Below, piece by piece: positions 51,171 through 59,966 of a stretch of DNA of 64,000 nt. A program made the translations under genes and the position numbers. Origin of the DNA: Agromyces protaetiae (lineage in GTDB: Bacteria; Actinomycetota; Actinomycetes; Actinomycetales; Microbacteriaceae). The notes beneath the pieces are model-generated. The model had not been told where the DNA came from and did no database searches. It was given only the letters and a program-made list of their open reading frames with translations. The stretch is taken from assembly GCF_004135405.1 (NCBI RefSeq), contig NZ_CP035491.1, positions 1,922,001 to 1,986,000 on the forward strand, written 5' to 3'. How positions within the stretch are numbered: the stretch's first letter is position 1; each line of letters starts with the position of its first letter.

Positions 51171-53341
51171 GCGAGACGGCTGCGAACAACGAAGGCGGCG
51201 CGAACACCGGTGCGACCGCAACGCAGACCGTGACGCCGGCGCGCCCGCCCGCCCGCCGCGGCCCGATGGGCGGCGGCCCGATGGGCGGCATGGGCATGCC
51301 CGCCGAGAAGTCGAAGGCCTTCGGGCCGAGCGCGAAGCGGCTCATGGGCAAGCTCCGGCCCGAACGCATGGTCATCGCGTTCGTCGTGTTCCTCGGCGTC
51401 GTGTCGGTCGTGCTCTCGGTGCTCGGCCCCAAGGTGCTCGGCCAGGCCACGAACCTCATCTTCGAAGGCGTCATCGGCGCCCAGATGCCCGCGGGCGCGA
51501 CCAAGGAGCAGGTGCTCGAGGGCCTCCGCGCCGACGGGCAGGGCCAGCTCGCCGACATGCTGCAGTCGATGAACCTCGTGCCCGGGCAGGGCATCGACTT
51601 CACGGCGCTCGGCACCGTGCTCATGTGGGTGCTCGCGCTCTACATCGTCGCAGCCCTGTTCGGCTGGGCGCAGGGGTACGTGCTCAACGGCGTCACGCAG
51701 CGCACGGTGTTCCGGCTGCGCGAAGAGGTCGAGGCGAAGATCCACCGCCTGCCGCTGTCGTACTTCGACAGGATGCAACGCGGCGAGCTCTTGAGCCGAG
51801 TCACGAACGACATCGACAACATCTCGCAGACGTTGCAGCAGACGCTCAGCCAGCTCCTGACCTCGCTCCTCACGGTCGTCGGCGTGCTCGTCATGATGTT
51901 CGTCATCTCGCCGCTCCTCGCGCTCATCGCGCTCGTGACGATCCCGCTCACGCTCGTCATCACGGCGCTCATCGCCAAGCGGTCGCAGAAGCACTTCGTC
52001 GCCCAGTGGGCGCGAACGGGCACCCTCAACGCGCAGATCGAGGAGTCGTACTCGGGCCACGCGCTCGTGCGGGTCTTCGGTCGCCGCCGCGAGGTCGAAC
52101 GGCGCTTCGACACCGAGAACGAGGCCCTCTACGACGCGAGCTTCGGCGCCCAGTTCGTGAGCGGCATCATCATGCCCGCCATGATGTTCGTCGGGAACCT
52201 CGTCTACGTCGCGATCGCCGTCGTCGGCGGGCTCATGGTCGCGGGCGGGTCGATCTCGCTCGGCGACGTGCAGGCCTTCATCCAGTACTCGCGCCAGTTC
52301 ACGCAGCCGCTCAGCCAGCTCGGCTCGATGGCGAACCTCCTGCAGTCGGGTGTCGCGAGCGCCGAGCGCGTGTTCGAGCTGCTCGACGCCGAGGAGGAGG
52401 TGCCAGATCCGGATGACCCGGAGTCGCCGTCGCGCGCGGGCGCGGGTGAAGCTGCGGTCGCCGCCGCCGCCGTGACATCCGGCCGTCTCGTCTTCGAGGA
52501 CGTCTCGTTCTCGTACGACCCCGAGCGGAAGCTCATCGAGCACCTCTCGCTCATCGCCGAACCCGGCCAGTCGATCGCGATCGTCGGACCGACGGGCGCC
52601 GGCAAGACGACCCTCGTGAACCTCATCATGCGGTTCTACGAACTCGACGGCGGACGCATCACGCTCGACGGCGTCGACACCCGCCGCATGACGCGCGACG
52701 ACCTGCGATCGCGCATGGGCATGGTGCTGCAAGACACCTGGCTGTTCGCGGGCACGATCCGCGACAACATCCGCTACGGGCGACCGGATGCCTCTGACGA
52801 CGAGTTGCTCGAAGCGGCACGCGCGACCTACGTCGACCGGTTCGTGCGCACACTGCCCGACGGGTACGACACCGTGCTCGACGACGAGGCATCCAACCTG
52901 TCTGCCGGTGAGAAGCAGCTCGTGACGATCGCGCGCGCCTTCCTCGCCGACCCGTCGGTGCTCATCCTCGACGAGGCGACGAGCTCGGTCGACACCCGCA
53001 CCGAGCTGCTGCTGCAGCAGGCGATGAACGCGCTGCGGGCCGACCGCACGTCGTTCGTCATCGCGCACCGCCTGTCGACGATCCGCGACGCCGACCTCAT
53101 CATCGTCATGGAGCAGGGCCGCATCGTCGAGCAGGGCACGCACACGCAGTTGCTCGCCGCGGGCGGCGCATACGCGCGGCTCTACGAGGCGCAGTTCGCG
53201 GCGCCGATGGATGAGAGCGTCGAAGAGGCGGCCGAGTCGGCGGCGAAGACGGCCGTGGATGCCGCGGTCGTCGCCGAGGCGGCGGCGAAGGAGCAGGCGG
53301 CCGAGGAGCAGACCGCGGAGGAGCTCACGTCGGCCGAGTGA
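51167..53341 (+). CDS. ABC exporter half-transporter (TMD-NBD), subunit 2
   Basis: A 724-residue partner of the previous protein. A 60-residue Gly/Pro/Met-rich N-terminal tail (RRGPMGGGPMGGMGM) precedes six transmembrane helices, then the ATPase: Walker A GPTGAGKTT, Q-loop VLQDTWLFAG, signature NLSAGEKQL and Walker B VLILDEATSSVD with the catalytic Glu. A C-terminal Ala/Glu tail completes it. With subunit 1 it forms a heterodimeric multidrug-type exporter resembling TM287/288 or Rv1272c/1273c. The GTG start overlaps the preceding stop. Confidence 0.93.
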   Translation: MSETAANNEGGANTGATATQTVTPARPPARRGPMGGGPMGGMGMPAEKSKAFGPSAKRLMGKLRPERMVIAFVVFLGVVSVVLSVLGPKVLGQATNLIFEGVIGAQMPAGATKEQVLEGLRADGQGQLADMLQSMNLVPGQGIDFTALGTVLMWVLALYIVAALFGWAQGYVLNGVTQRTVFRLREEVEAKIHRLPLSYFDRMQRGELLSRVTNDIDNISQTLQQTLSQLLTSLLTVVGVLVMMFVISPLLALIALVTIPLTLVITALIAKRSQKHFVAQWARTGTLNAQIEESYSGHALVRVFGRRREVERRFDTENEALYDASFGAQFVSGIIMPAMMFVGNLVYVAIAVVGGLMVAGGSISLGDVQAFIQYSRQFTQPLSQLGSMANLLQSGVASAERVFELLDAEEEVPDPDDPESPSRAGAGEAAVAAAAVTSGRLVFEDVSFSYDPERKLIEHLSLIAEPGQSIAIVGPTGAGKTTLVNLIMRFYELDGGRITLDGVDTRRMTRDDLRSRMGMVLQDTWLFAGTIRDNIRYGRPDASDDELLEAARATYVDRFVRTLPDGYDTVLDDEASNLSAGEKQLVTIARAFLADPSVLILDEATSSVDTRTELLLQQAMNALRADRTSFVIAHRLSTIRDADLIIVMEQGRIVEQGTHTQLLAAGGAYARLYEAQFAAPMDESVEEAAESAAKTAVDAAVVAEAAAKEQAAEEQTAEELTSAE

Positions 53342-53345
53342 GGAG

Positions 53346-53999
53346 TCAGGTCGGCAGCTGAGTGAGGGTCGCGAAGAAGTCGGGGTCGCTCGCGAACACG
53401 ATGATCTGCACGATCACGACGACGACGAACGCGACGGCGCCCGCGAGGAGCGGCACCCACCACGCGAGCCGACCGGCGCGGATACGGGCGCGCGACCACA
53501 GCATCGCTCCGACCCACAGCACGATCTGCAGGGCGACGCCGACGCCGATCGCGAATGGCACTGCCGGGCCCGGGGTGAACGACGTCGGGCCGTCGAGGCC
53601 GAGCATCGACGCCGACGTCTGGGCGGCCTGGAGCGCAGCCCCGGGCGCGCTGATGAGCGACAGCGTGTTGTAGAGGGCGCCGAGCACGCCGAAGACGAGG
53701 AGTGCCGTCGTCCACGAGCGGTCGGCGGAGCGGCCGGCGGGCGCGCCGGGCGCGGCGCTCGGCGCGGGCTGGGCGGTCGCCCCCCAGGGCGAGGCAGGCC
53801 GGTCGGCGTTCGCATCGGCCGTCGAAGCGGATGCCTCGGTTGCGGCCTCTTGCGGCGGCGTCCACGTCCACCCGGGAGGAGCGTATTCGCCGTAGCGCGG
53901 ACGAGGCCGCTCGTCGGCGGGCACCTGAGGCGGCACGGCCTGGTTCTGGCCGGAACCTGCCTCGGGTGCGGGCGTCTGAGCGGCCTCGTCGCGTGACAT
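53346..53999 (-). CDS. DUF6264-like membrane protein
   Basis: A 217-residue protein. Residues 1-90 are a Pro/Ala/Glu-rich cytoplasmic tail with RPRPRYGEYAPPGWTWTPP, followed by three transmembrane segments (TTALLVFGVLGALYNTLSLI, VPFAIGVGVALQIVLWVGAML, WWVPLLAGAVAFVVVVIVQIIVF). The RPxYGEYA box and three-helix layout match proteins labelled DUF6264 in Microbacteriaceae; that assignment is from memory and moderate. Function unknown. It is convergent with the exporter and shares direction with fba. Confidence 0.72.
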   Translation of the reverse strand: MSRDEAAQTPAPEAGSGQNQAVPPQVPADERPRPRYGEYAPPGWTWTPPQEAATEASASTADANADRPASPWGATAQPAPSAAPGAPAGRSADRSWTTALLVFGVLGALYNTLSLISAPGAALQAAQTSASMLGLDGPTSFTPGPAVPFAIGVGVALQIVLWVGAMLWSRARIRAGRLAWWVPLLAGAVAFVVVVIVQIIVFASDPDFFATLTQLPT

Positions 54000-54008
54000 C
54001 CGGTGCCT

Positions 54009-55040
54009 TTACGCGGTGATCGAGTTGCCGACCGAGCCGAGCTGGCGCGTCGACTCGCCGACGCGCGCGGCCATCGCCGTCTCGGCGACCTTGCCCCACG
54101 CGCGCGGGTCGTAGGCCTTCTTGTTGCCCACCGAGCCGTCGACCTTGAGCACGCCGTCGTAGTTGTCGAACATGTAGCCCGCGACCGAGCGCGTGAACGA
54201 GTACTGCGTGTCGGTGTCGATGTTCATCTTCACGACGCCGTTCGCGACGGCCTCGGCGATCTCGGCATCGGTCGAGCCCGAGCCGCCGTGGAAGACGAGG
54301 TCGAGCGGCTTCGGGCCGGTGCCGTACTTGGCCGCGAGGCCGTCCTGGATCTCTTTCAGGAGCGCCGGACGCAGCTTGACGTTGCCGGGCGCGTACACGC
54401 CGTGCACGTTGCCGAAGGTGAGGGCGGCCATGTAGCGGCCCTGCTCGCCGAGGCCGAGCGCCTCGACGGTCGCGATCGCGTCGTCGAGCGTCGTGTAGAG
54501 GGCGTCGTTCGAGCCCTCGTGCTTGACGCCGTCTTCTTCGCCGCCGACGACGCCGATCTCGACCTCGAGGATCGCGTTGATCGCCTTCATGCGGGGGAGG
54601 ATCTCTTTGGCGATCTCGAGGTTCTCGTCGAGGGGCACGGCCGAGCCGTCCCACATGTGCGACTGGAAGATGGGGTTGCCGCCGGCCTTGACCTGCGCCT
54701 CGGACGCCTCGAGCAGCGGGAACACGAAGTCGGCGAGCGCCGGCTTCGGGCAGTGGTCGGTGTGGAGGGCGACCGTGATGGGGTACGACTTCGCGACCTC
54801 GGTGGCGAACGCCGCGAAGGCGAGGGCGCCGCGCGCACGGGCCTTGACGGTGTGGCCGGCGAAGTAGTCGGCACCGCCCGTCGTGACCTGGATGATGCCG
54901 TCGGAGCCCGCCTCGGTGAGGCCCTGGAGCACCGCGTTGAGCGTCTGCGAGCTCGAGACGTTGAACGCCGGGAAGGCGAAGCCCTTCTGCTTCGCGGTAT
55001 CGAGCATCTCTGCGTACTGCTCGGGGGTGGCGATGGGCAT
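54009..55040 (-). CDS. fba: Class II fructose-bisphosphate aldolase
   Basis: A 343-residue zinc enzyme of glycolysis and gluconeogenesis. VALHTDHCPKPALADFV carries the catalytic Asp and a zinc His, SHMWDGSAVPLDEN follows, ALTFGNVHGVYAPGNVKL carries another zinc His, and LVFHGGSGSTDAEI and NIDTDTQYSFTRSVA bind the phosphates. GGAGGAG five bases before the ATG supports the start. It is divergent from two class II FBPase genes, so aldolase and bisphosphatase steps lie side by side. Confidence 0.97.
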   Translation of the reverse strand: MPIATPEQYAEMLDTAKQKGFAFPAFNVSSSQTLNAVLQGLTEAGSDGIIQVTTGGADYFAGHTVKARARGALAFAAFATEVAKSYPITVALHTDHCPKPALADFVFPLLEASEAQVKAGGNPIFQSHMWDGSAVPLDENLEIAKEILPRMKAINAILEVEIGVVGGEEDGVKHEGSNDALYTTLDDAIATVEALGLGEQGRYMAALTFGNVHGVYAPGNVKLRPALLKEIQDGLAAKYGTGPKPLDLVFHGGSGSTDAEIAEAVANGVVKMNIDTDTQYSFTRSVAGYMFDNYDGVLKVDGSVGNKKAYDPRAWGKVAETAMAARVGESTRQLGSVGNSITA

Positions 55041-55152
55041 GAAGGCTCCTCCGTCGGATATGTCTGGTTTGGCACGAGTCTATCGAGTCGGCGTGCGGCG
55101 GCGCGGCGAATCCGGATGTCCCGTGGCGGGCGTCTGCGGGCAGGATGGAGGC

Positions 55153-56149
55153 GTGACCTCGCTTCCCGTCGGCCCGTTCCGTCTCGCCGTCGCGCGCGCG
55201 GCCGCCGCGGCACTGCCGCTCGTCGGCTCGGGCGACGGCGACGCCGTCGACGGCGCCGCGGTCGACGCGCTGCGCGCCGCGCTCGCCGACGCGCCCGTCG
55301 ACGGCCGCGTCGTCGTCGGCGAAGGGGAGAAGGACGACGCCCCGATGCTGTACCTGGGCGAGCGGTTCGGCACGGGGGAGGGGCCCGCGATCGATCTCGC
55401 CGTCGACCCCGTCGACGGCACCCGACTCGCCGCGGTCGGGCTCCCCGGCGCCATGGCGGTCGCCGCGGTCGCGCCCCGCGGCGCGTTCTGCGACATCGGC
55501 CCCGCGCACTACCTCGAGAAGCTCGTCACGTGGTGGCCGGATGACTCGGACGCGTCCTCTGCAGATGCCGGGCCCCGCGACATCCTCGACCGCGTGCCCT
55601 GGCTCGTCGCCCGCATCGCGGCGACGCGCGGCGGCGACCCGGCCCGCGTGCGGGTCGCAGTGCAGGGCCGACCGCGCAACGACGTCTACGCCGACGCCGC
55701 ACGCGCGGCCGGCGCGACCGTCGAGGAGTTCGTGCACGGCGACGTCGAGCGCTCGCTCCGCGCCGCGCAGCGGCGGGTCGCCGACGAAGGAGGTGCCGGT
55801 GCGATCGACGTGCTCGTCGGCATCGGGGGAGCACCCGAGGGCGTGCTCGTCGCAGCGGGCGTGCGGGCGCTCGGCGGGTCGATGCGCGCCCGGCTGGCCC
55901 CCCCAGTCCTCGCGCGAACACGACCGAGTCGTGGCCCACGGCGCGCCGCTCGGAGACATCCTGATGCTCGACGATCTCTGCTCGGCTCCCGCCGACCTCG
56001 TCCTGGCCGCCGTGACCGACCTCGATGTCGGCACCCCCGTCGACGGCGCGCGCGCCCTCCCCGGCGGTGGGGTGCGCGTCACCCACTGGACGGCCTCGGA
56101 GCAGCAGACCGGTTGGATCGACCTCCTTCCCGAGTTCCCGTCGCGTTAA
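55153..56149 (+). pseudogene. Divergent class II fructose-1,6-bisphosphatase paralogue, frame broken at a C7 run (probably sequence error)
   Basis: GTG start with GGAGG five bases upstream. The first 250 residues keep GlpX motifs: GEGEKDDAPMLYLGERFG, DLAVDPVDGTRLAAVG and LVGIGGAPEGVLVAAGVRALGGSMRARLAP. At 55898-55904 a run of seven Cs shifts the frame; with six Cs it continues as QSSREHDRVVAHGAPLGDIL and ends at a TAA at 56147. The repaired protein is about 331 residues, full length. It has an acidic insert (DDSDASSADAGPRD) and differs clearly from the canonical copy 118 bp downstream, so it may have another sugar-bisphosphate substrate. Confidence 0.8.
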
Positions 56150-56266
56150 GAACCCTCGATCTTTCGCTCGGGTTTCACCGAGATTCCGGCCGCGCGCGAA
56201 AGGCCCGCGGATAGGCTCGAACGGGCGGGACACCCCCGCCGCACGGCCCGACGGAGGACCTCGACG

Positions 56267-57265
56267 ATGAGCACCGAAGAAGCCCCGCTCTTCCACCACC
56301 CCGACCGCAACCTCGCCCTCGAACTCGTGCGCGCGACCGAGGCCGCCGCGATCCGCGCGGTGCCGTGGATCGGCAAGGGCGACAAGAACGCCGCCGACAA
56401 GGCCGCAGTCGACGCCATGCGCGCGTTCCTCGCGACGGTGGACTTCGACGGCGTCATCGTCATCGGCGAGGGCGAGAAGGACGAAGCGCCCATGCTGTTC
56501 AACGGAGAGCACGTCGGGTCGGGCAAGGGGCCCGCGTGCGACATCGCCGTCGACCCCATCGACGGCACCTCGCTCACCGCTGCCGGGCGATCGCACGCAC
56601 TCTCGGTGCTCGCCGTCTCGGATCGCGGCACGATGCTCGACGCGTCGAGCGTGTTCTACATGGACAAGATCGTCGCCGGCCCCGAAGGTCACGGCGTCAT
56701 CGACATCGAACGCCCCGTCGGCGACAACATCCGCGCCTACGCGAAGGCCATCGGCAAGGACATCGAGGAGATGCGCATCGCCGTGCTCGACCGGCCGCGG
56801 CACACGCAACTCATCGCCGACATCCGGGCGACGGGAGCCGGCACCCGGCTCATCCTCGACGGCGATGTCGCCGGCGGCATCAACGCCGCGCGCCGCGGCA
56901 CGCGCATCGACATGTGCATCGGGGTCGGCGGGAGCCCCGAGGGCATCACGACGGCGTGCGCGGTCAAGGCGCTCGGCGGATTCATGCAGGGTCGCCTCGC
57001 GCCGAAGGACGAGGCCGAGCGCGAGCGCGGCATCGCCGCCGGACTCGACATCGACGCCGTCCTCTCGATCGAAGACATGGTGCGCGGCGACAACACGTTC
57101 TTCGTCGCGACGGGCGTGACCGATGGCGCGCTCGTCAACGGCGTCAAGCGCGAGGGCCCGATCATCCGCACCGAGTCGGTCGTGCTGCGGTCGAAGTCGG
57201 GCACGCTGCGGCGCATCGAGGCCGAGCACCTCGTCGAGAAGTGGCTCGACGATGAGCATCTCTGA
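56267..57265 (+). CDS. glpX: Class II fructose-1,6-bisphosphatase
   Basis: A 332-residue metal-dependent phosphatase of gluconeogenesis. Conserved GKGDKNAADKAAVDAMR, GEGEKDEAPMLFNGE, CDIAVDPIDGTSLTAAG and MCIGVGGSPEGITTACAVKALGG are present, with intact metal-binding Asp and Glu residues. GGAGG eight to nine bases before the ATG supports the start. It is the canonical copy, downstream of a divergent frame-broken paralogue and near fba. Confidence 0.96.
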   Translation: MSTEEAPLFHHPDRNLALELVRATEAAAIRAVPWIGKGDKNAADKAAVDAMRAFLATVDFDGVIVIGEGEKDEAPMLFNGEHVGSGKGPACDIAVDPIDGTSLTAAGRSHALSVLAVSDRGTMLDASSVFYMDKIVAGPEGHGVIDIERPVGDNIRAYAKAIGKDIEEMRIAVLDRPRHTQLIADIRATGAGTRLILDGDVAGGINAARRGTRIDMCIGVGGSPEGITTACAVKALGGFMQGRLAPKDEAERERGIAAGLDIDAVLSIEDMVRGDNTFFVATGVTDGALVNGVKREGPIIRTESVVLRSKSGTLRRIEAEHLVEKWLDDEHL

Positions 57266-57270
57266 GCGCC

Positions 57271-57308
57271 GAGCGCATCGCTGACCGCGGAGCGCATCTC
57301 TGACCGCG
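57271..57308. repeat. Two 19-bp tandem repeats after glpX
   Basis: GAGCGCATCGCTGACCGCG (57271-57289) and GAGCGCATCTCTGACCGCG (57290-57308) differ at one base. A partial third unit follows, and the end of glpX itself (GAGCATCTCTGAGCGCC) is similar, so the unit may have arisen from the gene's 3' end. Confidence 0.7.
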
Positions 57309-57346
57309 GAGCGCCGACTCGGGCCGATCGGGCTCCGCGGAGCGGG

Positions 57347-57352
57347 TACGCT
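57347..57352 (+). promoter_or_regulatory. Putative -10 of the serine hydrolase gene
   Basis: TACGCT, 21 bp before the ATG at 57374; the short leader has GGAG sites. Confidence 0.4.
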
Positions 57353-57373
57353 CGCCGAGGAGATTGGAGACCG

Positions 57374-58219
57374 ATGACCGACATCGCCCGACGACTCGAC
57401 CTGGCCCTGGGCGCCGACGACCCGGCACTCGCGGAGGTCTCGTGGTCGGCCTCGGTCGTCGACGCCGGCTCGGGAGCAGTCCTCTGGTCGCACACGCCCG
57501 ACGTCGTGCTGCGCACCGCGAGCATCGGCAAGATCTTCCTGCTCGTGGAGGTCGCGCGGCTCATCGAGGCGGGCGAGCTCGACCTCTCCGAACGCGTCAC
57601 GCGCCTGCCCGAAGAGATCCTCGCCGACTCGGGCATCTGGCACGTGCTCGCCGAGGACACGCTCCGCATCGGCGACGCGTGCGCGCTCATCGGCATGGTG
57701 AGCGACAACGTCGCGACCAACGTGCTCGTGCGCCGCCTCGGCATCGATCGCATCCGTGAGACGACGCGCGCGCTCGGCGTCGCCGAGTCGGCCCTGCTCG
57801 ACCGGGTGCGCGAGGAGCGGCTGCCAGAGCACCCCGTGGCGCTGTCGGTGGGTCGGGCCGACGAGCTCGCAGACGTCGCGGCGCGCCTGCACCGGGGCGC
57901 GATCGTCTCACCGGGGGTCTCGTCGCGCGTCACCGACTGGTTGAAGCTCAACACCGACCTGTCGATGACCGCGCAGGCATTCGGACTCGACCCGCTCGCC
58001 CACGCCGACGTCGACCGAGGCATCCGGCTCTGGAACAAGACCGGCACGGTCTCGACCGTGCGCGTCGACGTCGGCGCCGCGGAGGGGCCGTCGGGTCGCG
58101 CGATCGCGTGGGCGGTCGGAGCGAACTGGGCGAGTGACGGCGACCCTCGCGACGCCGTGCTCGCGCGCATGGGAGCGGTCGGGCGCGTCGTCCGCGCCGA
58201 GGTCGGCGCCGAGTCCTGA
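57374..58219 (+). CDS. Class A beta-lactamase-fold serine hydrolase
   Basis: A 281-residue protein with the three active-site motifs of class A enzymes: S50-x-x-K53 (TASIGK), S110-D-N and K222-T-G. The Glu166 loop of true beta-lactamases (ExxLN) is not recognisable, and there is no signal peptide, so it is probably a cytoplasmic hydrolase or esterase instead of a resistance enzyme. GGAG three to four bases before the ATG supports the start. It follows glpX on the same strand but has its own -10. Confidence 0.82.
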   Translation: MTDIARRLDLALGADDPALAEVSWSASVVDAGSGAVLWSHTPDVVLRTASIGKIFLLVEVARLIEAGELDLSERVTRLPEEILADSGIWHVLAEDTLRIGDACALIGMVSDNVATNVLVRRLGIDRIRETTRALGVAESALLDRVREERLPEHPVALSVGRADELADVAARLHRGAIVSPGVSSRVTDWLKLNTDLSMTAQAFGLDPLAHADVDRGIRLWNKTGTVSTVRVDVGAAEGPSGRAIAWAVGANWASDGDPRDAVLARMGAVGRVVRAEVGAES

Positions 58220-58234
58220 CCGGGCGAAGAGCGC

Positions 58235-58270
58235 GGATGCCTCGGGGTCGCGCTCGCGCCCGAGGCATCC
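58235..58270. terminator. Bidirectional terminator between the serine hydrolase and M20 genes
   Basis: GGATGCCTCGGG (58235-58246) pairs perfectly with CCCGAGGCATCC (58259-58270). Both arms contain the recurrent nonamer. Confidence 0.85.
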
Positions 58271-58292
58271 TGCCCCCGGGGGAACCGCGGCC

Positions 58293-59642
58293 TCAGACCT
58301 GCTCGAGGAAGTCCCGCAGCATGCGGCGACCGGCTTCGAGGCTTGCGACCGGAACGCGTTCGTCGATCCCGTGCGCACCGGCGGGCACCCGCCCGTCGGG
58401 GTCGGGACCGAGCGGAGCGAAGCCGTAGCATGCGATGCCGAGGGGCGCGAACGCCTTCGCGTCGGTGCCGCCGCCCATGCAGAACGGGACTACGACGGCC
58501 TCGGGGTCGGCGCGCACCACAGCGGCGCGCATCGACTCGAACCACGCACTGTCGATGGGCGCCTCGATCGGCGACTGGAACGACGAGAACTCGAACTCGA
58601 CCTCATCGCCGAGCAGCGTCGTGATGGTCGCGAGCATCTCGTCGTCGTACCCGGGAGGGCAGCGCACGTCGATCTCGGCCGACGCCGTCTGCGGGATGAC
58701 GTTGACCTTGTAGCCCGCCGAGAGCATGGTCGGGGTCGACGACCCTCGCACGGTGTAGCGGGCGGTCTCGCCGGCGTCGCCGAGTGCTGCGATGGCGGCT
58801 TCGACGCCCGTCTCGGTCGAGAGGTCGGCGTCGAGGCCGATGGCCGCGTTCGCGCGCGACAGGAATGCGCCGACCGAAGCCGACACGTGCAGCGGCCAGC
58901 GGTGGGTGCCGACGCGGTGCAGCGCGTCGATCAGTCGCTGGACGGCGTGCTCCGAGGTCGGCCGCGAACCGTGCCCCGCGCGACCGTGCGCGCGGACGCG
59001 GAGGTGCATGGTGCCGCGCTCGCCGGTCGCGATGGGATACAGGCGGACCGTCCGCCCGTCAGGGGCGAGGACGGGCGTCGGTCCTCCGCCGCTCTCGCCG
59101 ATGGCGGCCTCGACGCCCGCGAGCAGCTCGGGGTGCTCGGCGGCGAGCCACAGCGCGCCGTGTTCGCCGCGGTCCTCCTCGTCGGCGACGAAGAGGAAGA
59201 CGACGTCGCGTTCGGGCCCGTCGCCGGTCTCGGCCCAGTCGAGGAGCACGGCGAGCATCATCGCGACCATGTCCTTCATGTCGATCGCGCCGCGGCCCCA
59301 GATGTAGCCGTCGGCGATGCGGCCCTCGAAGGGCGGCACCGACCAATCGGATGCCTCGGCCGGCACGACGTCGATGTGGCCGTGGACGAGGAGGCCCGGG
59401 AGCGACCGGTCGCGACCGGGCACGCGGAGCACGACGCTCTGCCGTGCGGGGGAGGGACCGATCATGAGCGGCTCGTACCCGGCGCGGCGCAGCTCGCCCG
59501 CGATGAACTCGGCGCACTCGCGCTCGCCGTTCGACCGGTCGGCGCCGAAGTTGCTCGTGTCGAACCGGATCAGGCGCGCGCACAGCGCCGCCACGTCGGT
59601 GGTCGCGACTCGATCGACGAGAGGGGGTGCGGCATCCGCCAT
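58293..59642 (-). CDS. M20-family metallopeptidase
   Basis: A 449-residue dizinc hydrolase of the ArgE/DapE/carboxypeptidase G2 group. LLVHGHIDVVP and GRGAIDMKDMVAMML carry metal ligands, FLFVADEEDRGEHGALWL has the catalytic Glu pair, and a dimerisation domain lies about residues 205-320. PFCMGGGTDAKAFAPLG holds the last part of the site. The substrate is probably a dipeptide or N-acyl amino acid. GGAG lies five bases before the ATG. It is divergent from a peptide ABC importer, which suggests a shared peptide-use pathway. Confidence 0.92.
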   Translation of the reverse strand: MADAAPPLVDRVATTDVAALCARLIRFDTSNFGADRSNGERECAEFIAGELRRAGYEPLMIGPSPARQSVVLRVPGRDRSLPGLLVHGHIDVVPAEASDWSVPPFEGRIADGYIWGRGAIDMKDMVAMMLAVLLDWAETGDGPERDVVFLFVADEEDRGEHGALWLAAEHPELLAGVEAAIGESGGGPTPVLAPDGRTVRLYPIATGERGTMHLRVRAHGRAGHGSRPTSEHAVQRLIDALHRVGTHRWPLHVSASVGAFLSRANAAIGLDADLSTETGVEAAIAALGDAGETARYTVRGSSTPTMLSAGYKVNVIPQTASAEIDVRCPPGYDDEMLATITTLLGDEVEFEFSSFQSPIEAPIDSAWFESMRAAVVRADPEAVVVPFCMGGGTDAKAFAPLGIACYGFAPLGPDPDGRVPAGAHGIDERVPVASLEAGRRMLRDFLEQV

Positions 59643-59966
59643 TGGAACTCCAGGAGCAAGGTTACGTTTCGGATAATTTCGTCAGTTCTACCAGAGAAGT
59701 TTGCATTGCCCCTTGAATTTCCGGAATTTCCGGACAATGCTCGACGCCAATGCACGTTATCCGTAACGTAAACCGACCAAACGTTTCGACTGTGTAAACA
59801 TATTCACGGCTTGCCGGAATCGGTTTGACAGTCGACCGGCACGGGTGATTGGTTCAACGAACGCCGATGACGGCAGAAACCGGAGACGAGCTCCGCTCGG
59901 TCTCCTGTCCCTACAGAACCAGGGTGCGAGCGACGGCGCCGCACCCCCCGAACAAGGTGAGGCCCA
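59643..59966. promoter_or_regulatory. 324-bp divergent control region between the M20 and importer genes
   Basis: No gene is seen. The region is much more AT-rich than its surroundings from 59660 to 59850. It holds GGTTACGTTTCGGATAA at 59660-59676 and an inverted relative at 59757-59774, a tandem GAATTTCCG repeat at 59715-59732 containing the palindrome TTCCGGAA, another ACGTTTCG at 59781-59788, and a TTGACA box at 59825-59830 facing the importer. No clear -10 is seen. Confidence 0.55.

Noticed and set aside
57374..58219. A beta-lactam resistance gene
   Set aside because: It lacks a signal peptide and the Glu166 loop, so the fold alone does not support resistance.
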